DNA of 64,000 nucleotides, from positions 1-64,000 of the forward strand of contig CALVCA010000003.1 in NCBI GenBank assembly GCA_944325895.1, given 5' to 3'. Below the pieces are notes generated by a model. It saw only the letters and a program-made list of their open reading frames with translations, was not told the origin of the DNA and did no database searches. Position numbers and translations under genes: made by a program. This DNA comes from Candidatus Gastranaerophilales bacterium. Its GTDB lineage: Bacteria; Cyanobacteriota; Vampirovibrionia; Gastranaerophilales; Gastranaerophilaceae. This document shows positions 44,687 through 54,600 of the stretch, piece after piece; the stretch's first letter is position 1, and every line of letters begins with the position of its first letter.

Positions 44687-45523
44687 ATGGAACCAATTGT
44701 TAGCATTATAACTACAACACACAATATTGTAGAAAAAAATCAGGCTGATGACTTTAATCTAATGGTTACGCTGCTTGAAATGCAAACTTATCCGCATATT
44801 GAACACATAGTAATAGATAATGCATCAACGGATGAAACTCAGATTTTATTAAAAGATTATAAAAATAAAGGCTTTATAAATTTTTACTCAGAACCTGACA
44901 CCAATAAATTTAACGGCTACAACAAAGGAATAATGAGAGCAAAAGGCAAATATATATCCTTTTTAAGCTGTGATGATTTCTACCATGATATTACGGCTAT
45001 TCAGGACATGGTAAATCTTATGGAAGCAGAAAACGGTGATTTTTGTTTTTCTCCGTCATATTGCAGACACCCTGAAGGATTTGTTTTTTTGTTTATACCT
45101 TCCATGTTTAATGTATTTCAGGTAATGCCATGCCCGAGACAATGCTTTTTCTTTAAAAAATCCGTATTAGAAAAAGAAAACTATTTTGATGAAAAATTCA
45201 AATTACTGTCAGAATATGACCTTATAATCCGTTTGGTGATGAAAAGATATAAACCTGTCTATTTTAATATGAATTTCACGACCTACAAACTCGGTGACAA
45301 AATCGCCAAAGATCCAAGATCTGCCGATGATGAAGCTAAATTAATTTTTTATAAAAATTATAAAAATCTCTACCCTCTAAATGATAAAATTATTGAAGCA
45401 ATGGCCTACAAAAGCGAAATACCAAAGCCGCTTTTAGATAAATTTGCCGCAATGTTTCCTAAAGAAGATCAAAAACTTTTTTACGAAAGATATGAACAAG
45501 TACGACAGCTCAGAAACTCTTAA
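44687..45523 (+). CDS. Glycosyltransferase family 2
   Basis: 278 aa GT-A fold enzyme. It has SIITTTHN at the N terminus, EHIVIDNASTDETQILL with the nucleotide-sugar Asp, GYNKGIMRAKGKYI, and the DxD-like SCDDFYHD. No membrane helices. GAGGAG RBS. First gene of a rightward run with an oxidoreductase and a CDP-alcohol phosphatidyltransferase, which suggests glycan or glycolipid synthesis. Donor and acceptor unknown. Confidence 0.88.
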   Translation: MEPIVSIITTTHNIVEKNQADDFNLMVTLLEMQTYPHIEHIVIDNASTDETQILLKDYKNKGFINFYSEPDTNKFNGYNKGIMRAKGKYISFLSCDDFYHDITAIQDMVNLMEAENGDFCFSPSYCRHPEGFVFLFIPSMFNVFQVMPCPRQCFFFKKSVLEKENYFDEKFKLLSEYDLIIRLVMKRYKPVYFNMNFTTYKLGDKIAKDPRSADDEAKLIFYKNYKNLYPLNDKIIEAMAYKSEIPKPLLDKFAAMFPKEDQKLFYERYEQVRQLRNS

Positions 45524-45570
45524 ACATCAATAATTTTTCTGATATAATAAATTTAAAAGGAATGAAGAAT

Positions 45571-46575
45571 ATGAAAGAACAAAAAATAGCAGTTATAGGA
45601 TGCGGATTATGGGGAAGAAATATCGTACGTAATTTTTACAATTTAAACGTATTGGAAATGGTATGTGATCTTGATGAAGATAATATTTCTAAAGTTAAAG
45701 AAATGTACCCTAATATAAAAATTACACGGGACTTTCACGATATAATAAATAATTCTGAAATAACATCAGTTGCTGTTGTAACCCCGAGCCATACACACTA
45801 TAAAATGGTAAAAGCCATGCTTGAAGCAGGTAAAAACGTATATGTCGAAAAACCTATTTCAACAGTTGCTCAAGAAGCAAAAGATTTAAAAGATTTGGCG
45901 GACAGCAAAGGTTTGGTTTTGATGGTAGGTCATCTCCTGCTTTATCATCCTGCTGTTAACAGATTAAAAATGCTTATTGAAGAAGGGGCTTTGGGTGATA
46001 TTGTTTATGCTCAAAGCGACAGACTTAATGTAAATTATTTTAAAAATGACAGAAGTGTAATGTGGGATTTAGCACCGCATGATGTGTCAATGATGAGTTA
46101 TGTTACAGGTAAAGAACCTGTGAGAATAATTTCGGCAATCGGAAGTTCGACAGATAGAAACGATATCATGGATATAACACACCTTGGCATAGAATTTCAA
46201 GACGGCATGATAGGTCATATAACAGACAGCTGGATAACACCGAGAAAACACGTACAGCTTTTGGTCAGAGGAACAAAAGCAACTGCAATTCTTGATGACA
46301 CCCTGCCTGATCATAAATTAACAATTTATGATAACTTTAGTGCTGATAATACCAAAAATATCACACTTGATTATCTTGAAATTGAACCTTTAAAATTAGA
46401 GTGTCAGCATTTTATAAGCTGCTGTGAAACAGGCAAAAAAGCTCGCTCAGATGGTGATAACGGCTTTATGGTAACAAAAATCTTAGAGCAGGCTGAAAAA
46501 ATGATGCTCGGCGACAGAGCTAAAAAATTAGATGACGTTGATTATGGTTTATCAAGAGTAAAACAACATTTATAA
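45571..46575 (+). CDS. Gfo/Idh/MocA-family NAD(P)-dependent oxidoreductase
   Basis: 334 aa. N-terminal Rossmann motif AVIGCGLWGRNIVRNF and the signature EKPIS, with a C-terminal alpha/beta substrate domain (VMWDLAPHDVSMM). Acts on sugars or cyclitols, often making UDP-sugar derivatives. An ATG at 45562 is in frame, but AAAAGGA is correctly spaced only for 45571. Upstream lies the extended -10 TGATATAAT. Followed 8 bases later by a CDP-alcohol phosphatidyltransferase gene. Confidence 0.87.
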   Translation: MKEQKIAVIGCGLWGRNIVRNFYNLNVLEMVCDLDEDNISKVKEMYPNIKITRDFHDIINNSEITSVAVVTPSHTHYKMVKAMLEAGKNVYVEKPISTVAQEAKDLKDLADSKGLVLMVGHLLLYHPAVNRLKMLIEEGALGDIVYAQSDRLNVNYFKNDRSVMWDLAPHDVSMMSYVTGKEPVRIISAIGSSTDRNDIMDITHLGIEFQDGMIGHITDSWITPRKHVQLLVRGTKATAILDDTLPDHKLTIYDNFSADNTKNITLDYLEIEPLKLECQHFISCCETGKKARSDGDNGFMVTKILEQAEKMMLGDRAKKLDDVDYGLSRVKQHL

Positions 46576-46583
46576 GGAGAAAT

Positions 46584-47186
46584 ATGGCAAACTTTATATC
46601 TATTTTCAGAATTTTTGTAGCATTTTTTGCAATATATTTATTGTTTATCCCCACAACCTGGGCATATATTTTAGCTTTTATATTAACTGTAATTGCATTT
46701 TCGCTCGATGGTGTAGACGGTTATATAGCAAGAAAATTTAATGAATCATCAAAATTAGGATCAGTAATTGATATTATGGGCGACAGAATAGTAGAAGCTT
46801 CATACTGGATCATCTTTGCGGTTATGGGATGGCTTAGCCCGATATTTCCGATAATCTGTGTTGCAAGAGCTTTTACTACGGACAGTTTAAGAAGTGTAGC
46901 TTTGGCACAAGGTTATACCGCTTTTGGAGATACCTCAATGCAATCAAGCAAAATAGGCAAATTTATCTGTGCGTCAAAATTTATGAGAATCAGTTATGCC
47001 GTTGCCAAAGTTGTTGCATTTATTTTAATTATAGTTGCACATACTCCTGGATTTGAATTATATCCGGCATTTGACATAATGAATACAATTGCTGTTATAT
47101 TTGCGTGGATTGCAATAATCTTCTGCGTTGTAAGAGGGTTACCTGTTGTTTTGGAAAGTAAGAAACTATTTGAGAAAAATGTTTAA
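46584..47186 (+). CDS. CDP-alcohol phosphatidyltransferase (PgsA-like)
   Basis: 200 aa integral membrane enzyme with about five helices. The catalytic motif DG-x2-DG-x-AR-x8-G-x3-D-x3-D is complete in DGVDGYIARKF plus GSVIDIMGD. Transfers a phosphatidyl group to glycerol 3-phosphate, inositol phosphate or another alcohol. Because it sits after a sugar oxidoreductase the acceptor need not be glycerol phosphate. AAGGAG RBS. Confidence 0.88.
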   Translation: MANFISIFRIFVAFFAIYLLFIPTTWAYILAFILTVIAFSLDGVDGYIARKFNESSKLGSVIDIMGDRIVEASYWIIFAVMGWLSPIFPIICVARAFTTDSLRSVALAQGYTAFGDTSMQSSKIGKFICASKFMRISYAVAKVVAFILIIVAHTPGFELYPAFDIMNTIAVIFAWIAIIFCVVRGLPVVLESKKLFEKNV

Positions 47187-47622
47187 TGTAGTTTTATATG
47201 AACCTGAAATACCTCAAAACACCGGAAATATTGCACGGTTATGTGCATGCACCGGATCAAATCTGTTCCTTGTCGGAAAATTAGGCTTTTCTCTGTCCAG
47301 TAAATATACAAAACGTGCCGGACTTGACTACTGGGATGACGTTGATATTAAAAAAGTTGATTCTATGGAAGATTTATTCAATGAATTTCCAAATGCAAAT
47401 TTTTACTATTTAACAACAAAAACAAAAAGATTATATACTGATATTAAATTTAAAAACGGAGATTTTTTAGTTTTCGGACCGGAAACAAGAGGGCTTCCCG
47501 AAAAATATGTAAAAGATAAAAACGCATTAACAATACCGATGAAAGAAGGGCAAAGAAGCCTTAATCTGTCAAATTCAGCAGCAATAGTATTATATGAAGG
47601 GATAAGACAAAATGGAATTTAA
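47179..47622 (+). CDS. trmL: tRNA (cytidine/uridine-34-2'-O)-methyltransferase
   Basis: SPOUT methyltransferase of the TrmL/YibK type, modifying position 34 of tRNA-Leu. Motifs YEPEIPQNTGNIARLC, FGPETRGLP and SLNLSNSAAIVLYE form the trefoil-knot SAM site. The frame is open from 47146, but the ATG at 47179, overlapping the previous stop by 8 bases, gives the standard N terminus and 147 aa. Confidence 0.94.
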   Translation: MFNVVLYEPEIPQNTGNIARLCACTGSNLFLVGKLGFSLSSKYTKRAGLDYWDDVDIKKVDSMEDLFNEFPNANFYYLTTKTKRLYTDIKFKNGDFLVFGPETRGLPEKYVKDKNALTIPMKEGQRSLNLSNSAAIVLYEGIRQNGI

Positions 47623-48406
47623 ACAAAGAAATCAAAATTCACATAAAGGTACTTTCGGAAAAATTTTAAATATAGCAGGTTCAAAGTACATGCCTGGAGC
47701 AGCATATCTGTCAAGTGTTTCCGCTCTTAAAATCGGTGCGGGATATTGTTTCTTAGCAGCAGAAGATACCGTAATTCAGGCTGTTGCCGCACAAACTCAA
47801 AATGTCGTTTTTAAACCTTTATTTTCCTGGATAGACGATATTGAAACCTTTGATGTAATTTCTATAGGCTGCGGGCTTTCAATGTCAAATGATGCTAAAT
47901 GGAATGTTAAAAAAGTAATTAAATATTCTAAAGTTCCGACAGTTATAGATGCCGACGGATTAAATATTTTAGCAAAATTAGATTTAACAAGCTTACCAAC
48001 CAATACAATTTTAACACCGCATCCTGCTGAAGCAGCAAGGCTTTTAAGGACAACTGTTGACGATATAACAAGCAATTTAGAAAAAAATGCCAAAAACATA
48101 TCTGAAATGTATAATTGTGTAACAGTTTTAAAATCTCATAATACAGTTGTATGTTCAAAAGATTTAGAAATTTATGTAAATAATACCGGAAACAGTGCAC
48201 TTGCAAAAGCAGGAAGCGGCGATGTTTTAACCGGCATGATAGCCGGTCTTTTGGCTCAAAAAATGTCTTTATTTGAATCCGCTAAAATGGCTGTTCATTT
48301 ACATGGGCTTTGCGGAGAACTTGCATCAAAAGACTTAACTGAATATTCTGTAATGGCTGATGATTTAATTAATTATATTCCAATGGCTATTAAGAGTATT
48401 TTGTAA
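47612..48406 (+). CDS. nnrD: ADP-dependent NAD(P)H-hydrate dehydratase
   Basis: 264 aa, the YjeF C-terminal kinase-like domain alone. It has GTFGKILNIAGSKYMPGAA and the AGSGDVLTGMIAGLLAQ motif. Repairs hydrated NAD(P)H. The epimerase half (YjeF_N), fused in many bacteria, is missing from this gene and not seen nearby. Overlaps trmL by 11 bases and convergent anmK by 17. Confidence 0.92.
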   Translation: MEFKQRNQNSHKGTFGKILNIAGSKYMPGAAYLSSVSALKIGAGYCFLAAEDTVIQAVAAQTQNVVFKPLFSWIDDIETFDVISIGCGLSMSNDAKWNVKKVIKYSKVPTVIDADGLNILAKLDLTSLPTNTILTPHPAEAARLLRTTVDDITSNLEKNAKNISEMYNCVTVLKSHNTVVCSKDLEIYVNNTGNSALAKAGSGDVLTGMIAGLLAQKMSLFESAKMAVHLHGLCGELASKDLTEYSVMADDLINYIPMAIKSIL

Positions 48407-49499
48407 TTTTTCCCATAACTACACGTCTTTTTGCTCCGGTACAAGACGGTAAATTATTCGGAATATTATAATATGTGCAATAACCTAAAAGTGCAAATGC
48501 CATGACTTCTTTAAAATTGCTTGAGATACCGTAGTCTTCATGACGTTTCAATTCAATATATTTAGGAAGATACAATTTTAAAAGTTTCATCAAATAAGGA
48601 TTATATGCCCCGCCGCCACCGATAATAACTTCATTTATATCCTCAGGAACAAACCTTTCATATGCAAAAGCTATTGTTTTTGCAGTTAAAGCTGTAACTG
48701 TTGCTATAATATCTTTCGGATCATCAGGTGCGAACTTCAAGGCATTTTCAATATAAATTTTTGAAAAATATTCACGACCGGTCGTTTTGGGCGGATTTTT
48801 AAAATAGTACTCATCCTGCATTAAACAATCAAGCCAACTTTCACAAATTTTTCCGGAAAATCCTATTTCACCGTCTTTGTCATAAGGCATACCAAAAAAT
48901 TTATTCATACAATAATCAATAATGACATTTCCGGGACCTGTATCAAATCCGAAAGTTTCGTCCGATACTACCGTCACATTCGAAATTCCGCCTATGTTTT
49001 GAACAGCTGCTTTTTTAAACCATTTTTCATCTGCAAAACATACCAAAGGAGCACCTTCTCCTCCTGCTGCAACATCTGCTTCTCTGAAATTAGATATAAC
49101 GTCACAGCCGGTATTTTCAGCTATTACTGCACTATCTCCTATTTGCAAAGTACTTTTCAATGAAATATTATCAATTGAATCGTCAAACGGATAATGATAA
49201 ACTGTTTGACCATGACTTACAATAAAATCAGGCTTTCCGAACTCTGAAATTAAAAGATTTGCTGCATTGCTGAAACACTGCCCTATTGCAAAATTCATTT
49301 GACAAATATCTTTTATTCCGGCATTACCTGAAAAAATTTGAAAAATCTTTGATTTGATGTGTTCAGGATAATTATAATTAATTCCCGAAATCAATTTGCA
49401 AGATAAATCCGGATATACATCACACAAACCTGCATCAATACTATCACATGACGTTCCGGACATCAAAGCTATAATTCTTTTTGGTTTAAGTTCCTCCAT
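48390..49499 (-). CDS. anmK: Anhydro-N-acetylmuramic acid kinase
   Basis: 369 aa. ASKHA-fold sugar kinase with ALMSGTSCDSIDAGL, the VSHGQTVYHYP block, QNIGGISNVTVV and FDTGPGNVIIDYC. Phosphorylates 1,6-anhydro-MurNAc released in cell-wall recycling to MurNAc 6-phosphate. RBS AAGGGA. Its presence supports a peptidoglycan-recycling Gram-negative. Confidence 0.95.
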   Translation of the reverse strand: MEELKPKRIIALMSGTSCDSIDAGLCDVYPDLSCKLISGINYNYPEHIKSKIFQIFSGNAGIKDICQMNFAIGQCFSNAANLLISEFGKPDFIVSHGQTVYHYPFDDSIDNISLKSTLQIGDSAVIAENTGCDVISNFREADVAAGGEGAPLVCFADEKWFKKAAVQNIGGISNVTVVSDETFGFDTGPGNVIIDYCMNKFFGMPYDKDGEIGFSGKICESWLDCLMQDEYYFKNPPKTTGREYFSKIYIENALKFAPDDPKDIIATVTALTAKTIAFAYERFVPEDINEVIIGGGGAYNPYLMKLLKLYLPKYIELKRHEDYGISSNFKEVMAFALLGYCTYYNIPNNLPSCTGAKRRVVMGKITKYS

Positions 49500-49758
49500 T
49501 ATATCCCTTTATGCCATCACCTCCAAACTTTCTTATTTAAATGTAAAACTAAGTTAAATGTTTGACAAGCTAAAAAAAATTATTATTTTTTTACAATTGA
49601 CCATGCCTCTAGTTTTTATAAGCAAAAATTCAAGTTCTAAAATCTTAATGAAGGAAATTTAATGAAATTAAGTTAATTTTAGACACGTATTTTATTGACA
49701 AAAAAAAATTACAAATTTGATAAAAAGCATGCCAATTTTTTATAGTAAAATAAAATAT

Positions 49759-50700
49759 ATGAAAGAATTTATGAAAAACAACAAAGTAACATATAACCTT
49801 ATTTCTTTTACAGGATTTAAATCAATGCTGCTTTTTGAATGTCTTTTAAAAGGTCCTAAAACTTACGAAGAAATAAAGGAATATTTTGCTAATAATCCGT
49901 ATCTACATGAAACTATAACAATAGATACTCTAAGGGTATACATAAACTCTCTTGAACGATTCGGCTGTGAAATAGTCAGAGGCAAAAAATCCGAAGGCTC
50001 TAAATATAAACTTCTAAAACATCCTTTTGAGCTAAAATTAAGCGATGAGGAAACTAAAAGCTTAATAAAAGTTTTTAAAACAATATGTAAATCAATCGAA
50101 TTGGAAGATTTACTGGCTTTAACTAAATTTTTCAAAAAAATTGCTAACTATATAGAAAATGAAAAATTAAAACAAAATCTGTTAAATATTTCCCCGCTTA
50201 AAAATATAAATCAAGATATACTAAAAACTCTTATTTTAGCATGCCGAAAAAATGAAGAGATAACCATTCTATACAATTCACCATCCTCATCAACCAAAAA
50301 TATAGATATATTAACCGAAAAATTAGCACTTTCTAATAACAAATTATATTTATACGGAAAGAGTCCGCAATATCCAAATACTGCAAGCTTTTTAGTATCC
50401 AGGATAAAAGATGTTCCGACCATAAAACTTCAAAGAACCATTACAACACAAGATGAAGAATTCATAATCGGATGTGAAATATATGATAAAAATATACCTC
50501 TTTTGGAAAATGAAAAAATAATAGCTGAAGATGCTGACAAAATGACAATAGAAATAACATCATCCAATAAATTTTTAACAAGACAGCGAATATTATATTT
50601 AGGTAGTGACTGCAAAGTACTCTACCCTCAATCATTTAAAGATGATATATACTCTATTCTGAAAAAAATGAAGGAGGAGTACATTGCCGAAAAAATTTAA
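49759..50700 (+). CDS. WYL-domain transcriptional regulator, first of a tandem pair
   Basis: 313 aa from ATG 49759. N-terminal winged-helix-like region (about 15-95), helical linker, WYL domain (about 155-225; NKLYLYGKSPQYPNTASF) and a WCX-type C terminus (about 240-313). WYL domains sense ligands, often nucleic-acid-related, and control stress or defence genes. TTG 49717 and ATG 49729 are also in frame, but TTGATA-N18-TATAGT (49717-49746) makes 49759 the best start. It equals its partner in length, overlaps it by 17 bases, and both precede dnaE. Confidence 0.75.
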   Translation: MKEFMKNNKVTYNLISFTGFKSMLLFECLLKGPKTYEEIKEYFANNPYLHETITIDTLRVYINSLERFGCEIVRGKKSEGSKYKLLKHPFELKLSDEETKSLIKVFKTICKSIELEDLLALTKFFKKIANYIENEKLKQNLLNISPLKNINQDILKTLILACRKNEEITILYNSPSSSTKNIDILTEKLALSNNKLYLYGKSPQYPNTASFLVSRIKDVPTIKLQRTITTQDEEFIIGCEIYDKNIPLLENEKIIAEDADKMTIEITSSNKFLTRQRILYLGSDCKVLYPQSFKDDIYSILKKMKEEYIAEKI

Positions 50701-51625
50701 AGAAAAATATAATAACGGCTGTATTAAAATGTTTCAACTGCTACAAATGCTTTATGAAAATAATGCAGAATATGATAAAGTTATTGAAATATTTTCAGAT
50801 ACTGATACTATTTCCGAAAAGCATTCCGGAAAAAATAAAAAAACAACAGTTATCTTAAATAAATATCTAAATACTTTAAGAGTTTTCGGAATAAATGTAA
50901 AAAAAATAAAAAAACATTTTGTGATGCGAAGCGGAGCATTTTCTCTGAATTTCGACATGAACGATATTAAATCAGTCTATTTATTATCACAATTTTTAAA
51001 AATTTTACCGGACGGCAAAACAAAAAAAGGTTTGGAAAAATTTGTCGACACAATAGAATCAAGATTTGATGATGAAGCAAATTTGATGTTAAAAACCATT
51101 AGCACAAATAACAGTACTGATTTTTCATTTTACTATTTAAACTTAAGAGAACAACTTGAAAGATGCGAAGAAATTTGTCAAGACAAATTCAAAATTAATA
51201 TTCAATATAAATCAGACAAAGATATCCTTATTGAAACAATATGCAGTGCAAAACAAATTATATACGACACGAAAAATGCATATCTCAGAATATACAAAAA
51301 CAATGAACGCATATATGAAGATGTTCCGATAAGTCGTATAATATCAATTAAAAAATTGCCTACACAAAAAAACCCTGTTGAAATGACAACAACAGTAGTT
51401 TATAAACTAAAAGGCAGATTAGCCAAGGTTTATAATTTAAAAGAAAACGAATATATTAAAGAAACCTGTCCCGATGGTTCAAAAATAATCATAAACAAAG
51501 ACGAACCAATAAATCAATTATTAAAACGACTTATGCGATACGATTATGACTGCACAATAATATCACCTAAAATCTTAAGAGATGAAATGATGAAAATGAT
51601 TAATGATACTTTAAATAATTATTAA
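50684..51625 (+). CDS. WYL-domain transcriptional regulator, second of a tandem pair
   Basis: 313 aa starting at a TTG fixed by AAGGAGG 6 bases upstream. The N-terminal helical DNA-binding-like region spans about 1-95; the WYL-type domain lies at about 180-235 (KNAYLRIYKNNERIYEDVP; RIISIKKL), then a C-terminal WCX-like region. More diverged than its partner, and likely forms a heteromeric regulator with it. Targets not visible; dnaE is immediately downstream but has its own promoter. Confidence 0.65.
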   Translation: MPKKFKEKYNNGCIKMFQLLQMLYENNAEYDKVIEIFSDTDTISEKHSGKNKKTTVILNKYLNTLRVFGINVKKIKKHFVMRSGAFSLNFDMNDIKSVYLLSQFLKILPDGKTKKGLEKFVDTIESRFDDEANLMLKTISTNNSTDFSFYYLNLREQLERCEEICQDKFKINIQYKSDKDILIETICSAKQIIYDTKNAYLRIYKNNERIYEDVPISRIISIKKLPTQKNPVEMTTTVVYKLKGRLAKVYNLKENEYIKETCPDGSKIIINKDEPINQLLKRLMRYDYDCTIISPKILRDEMMKMINDTLNNY

Positions 51626-51674
51626 ATTTCGCAAAATTTTTTAATAAACAAATTATTTTTCCAAATAACCGTGT

Positions 51675-51680
51675 TACGAT
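51675..51680 (+). promoter_or_regulatory. Extended -10 promoter of dnaE, leaderless arrangement
   Basis: TGTTACGAT (TGT plus TACGAT) ends 6 bases before the ATG at 51687, without a Shine-Dalgarno. Confidence 0.5.
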
Positions 51681-51686
51681 ATAAAT

Positions 51687-54600
51687 ATGAATACGACATA
51701 CGTACCTTTACACTTACACAGTGAATATTCCTTACTTGATGGAGCAATAAGGGTAAAAGAATTGTGTGAATTTGCAAAAGCAAATAACATGCCTGCTGTT
51801 GCAATAACTGACCACGGAGTAATGTATTCTGCTATAGAATTTTACAGGGTAGCAAAAGAAACGGGAGTAAAAGCTCTTATCGGATGTGAATTTTATGTCC
51901 ATAACGGAGATATCCATGAAAAGAACCCTTCCAACAATCCATTATATCACCTGGTTTTAATAGCAAAAGATAAAACAGGTTATATGAATTTAGTCAAACT
52001 TGTTTCAATAGCACATTGTGAAGGTATGTATTACAAACCCCGTATAAATTTTGAATTATTAGAAAAATATCACGAAGGATTGGTTTGTTGTTCAGCATGC
52101 CTTGGCGGAGAAGTTTTACAAAACCTTTTAAAAAACGATTATGAAAAAGCCAAAGCCACCGCACAAAAATACAAAGATTTATTTAAAGATGATTATTACA
52201 TAGAACTGCAGGATCACGGGCTGGAAGAACAAAAACGCACTAATCCTGATTTAATAAAAATAGCAAAAGAACTTGAGATAAAAATGGTCATTACAAATGA
52301 CTCACATTATCTTAAAAAAGAAGATGCAGATTGGCATGACACATTATTATGCCTGCAGACAAACGCTCTAAAAGACGAACCAAACAGATTTCACTTCCCG
52401 AATAACGAATTTTATGTAAAAACAGTAACAGAATTACGGGATGCTTTTAAATGGATGGATAGCGAAATGTTTGATGAATGTATAAAAAACACCGTAGATA
52501 TTTCGGAAAAATGTCATCTGACGCTATTAGGCGACAAAAGTCCATTGCCTCATTATGAAGTTCCTAAAGGTCATACCGTTGAAAGTTATTTAGATTTAAA
52601 AGTACATGAAGGATTAAAAGCCCGTTACGGGGAAGTACCGCCTGAAATTGAAAAGCGTGTTAAATATGAACTCGGAATAATTGAGCAGATGGGATTTTCT
52701 GCATATTTTTTAATAACCTGGGATTTTATACATTTTGCAAAAACCCACGATATACCTGTCGGACCCGGCAGAGGTTCTGCGGCAGGCTCCGTTGTTGCAT
52801 ATGCACTCGGGATAACGGATTTGGATCCTATTGAACATCATTTATTGTTTGAAAGATTTTTAAACCCTGAAAGATACAGCATGCCTGATGTTGATATTGA
52901 CTTTTGCATAGAACGCCGAGGAGAAGTTATTGATTATGTAACTCAAAAATACGGAGCCGATAAAGTATGTCAAATTATAACATTCGGTACATATGCTGCA
53001 AAAGCGGCATTAAAAGGTGTGGCAAGAGTATTTAACATACCTTTTGCAAGAAGCAATTATTTATCCTCACTTATACCGTCTGAACCTAAAGCAAAAATTG
53101 AAGATGCACTGTTACCGGGTATGGAATTGAAAAAGCTTTATGATGAAGATCCTGAAGTAAAAAAACTTGTCGATATGGCACAAAAAATAGAAGGGATAAA
53201 GAATAATGTCGGAACACATGCCGCAGGAGTCATAATATCACATAAGCCTTTAAACGAAATTGTTCCGGTGCAGCCTTCAAAAGACGGTATTATTGTAACA
53301 GAATATCCCATGGCGGATTTGGAAAAACTAGGACTGTTGAAGATGGATTTTTTAGGTTTAAGGAACCTGACAATGATATCTAAAACAATGAAATTAATAA
53401 AACGCCGCAGAGGAATAGAATTTGATATAAACAAAATACCTTTGGATGATAAAGAAACTTATGAAATGCTGCAAGCGGGAGATACCGACGGCGTATTTCA
53501 GCTTGAATCTTCAGGAATGAAAAAACTTGTAAAAGATTTAAAACCTGACGTATTTGAAGATTTAGGTGCATTGGTAGCACTATTCAGACCAGGGCCATTA
53601 GAATCAGGGATGGTGCAGGATTTTGTTGAGAGAAAACACGGACGGCAAAAAATAACCTATGCACATCCGCTTTTGGAACCGGTATTAAAAGATACTTACG
53701 GAACAATAGTATATCAAGAACAGATTATGCAGGTCTTTCAAGTTTTAGCTGACTACACATTAGGACAGGCTGACATGGTACGCCGAATGATGGGTAAGAA
53801 AAAACTTGATGAAATGGCACAACAAAAAGGGAAATTCATAGAAGGTGCCGCAAGACACGGCATGAGTGCAAAAGATGCCGGTGCACTTTTTGAACAAATA
53901 GAAAAATTCGCATCATACTGCTTTAACAGATCGCACTCTGCAGCATATGCATTTGTCGCATATCAAACAGCTTATTTAAAATGCCATTATAAAGTAGAAT
54001 ACATTTCGTGTCTATTATCAAGTGTTTCGGGAGATCAGGAAAAGACACAATTATACATTGAGGAAGCACAAAAAAACGGAATAAAAGTAATGCCGCCCGA
54101 TATAAACAAATCATATGCAGAATTTACACCGGACGAAGGCAACATAAGATTTGGTCTTGCATCAATTAAACAAGTAGGAGATGTAGTTGTTGAAAATATA
54201 ATAAAAGAGCGTGAAGAAAATGGCGAATTTAAATCAATATATGATTTTTGTAAAAGAGTAGATCCAAAATGTACTAACAAACGTGTATTAGAAGGTTTAA
54301 TAAAATCAGGAGCATTTGCAGGTATAGAAAAAAGCAGAAAACAGCTCTTAGAAAATATGGAATATATAGTATCTACTGCAAATAAAGAAGCACAAGCAAA
54401 AGAACTCGGACAGGTAAGCTTATTTGCGGGACTGCAGGATAACGAAGATTTTGCCGGCACAAACTTTAAATTATCCGGCAGTGATGAAGAATTCGATCAA
54501 AGGCAGCTACAAAATTTTGAAAAAGAATTTTTGGGATTTTATGTATCAAGCCATCCTCTTTCAACAATAAGAGATAAATTGCCATTTTTAATGACACACA

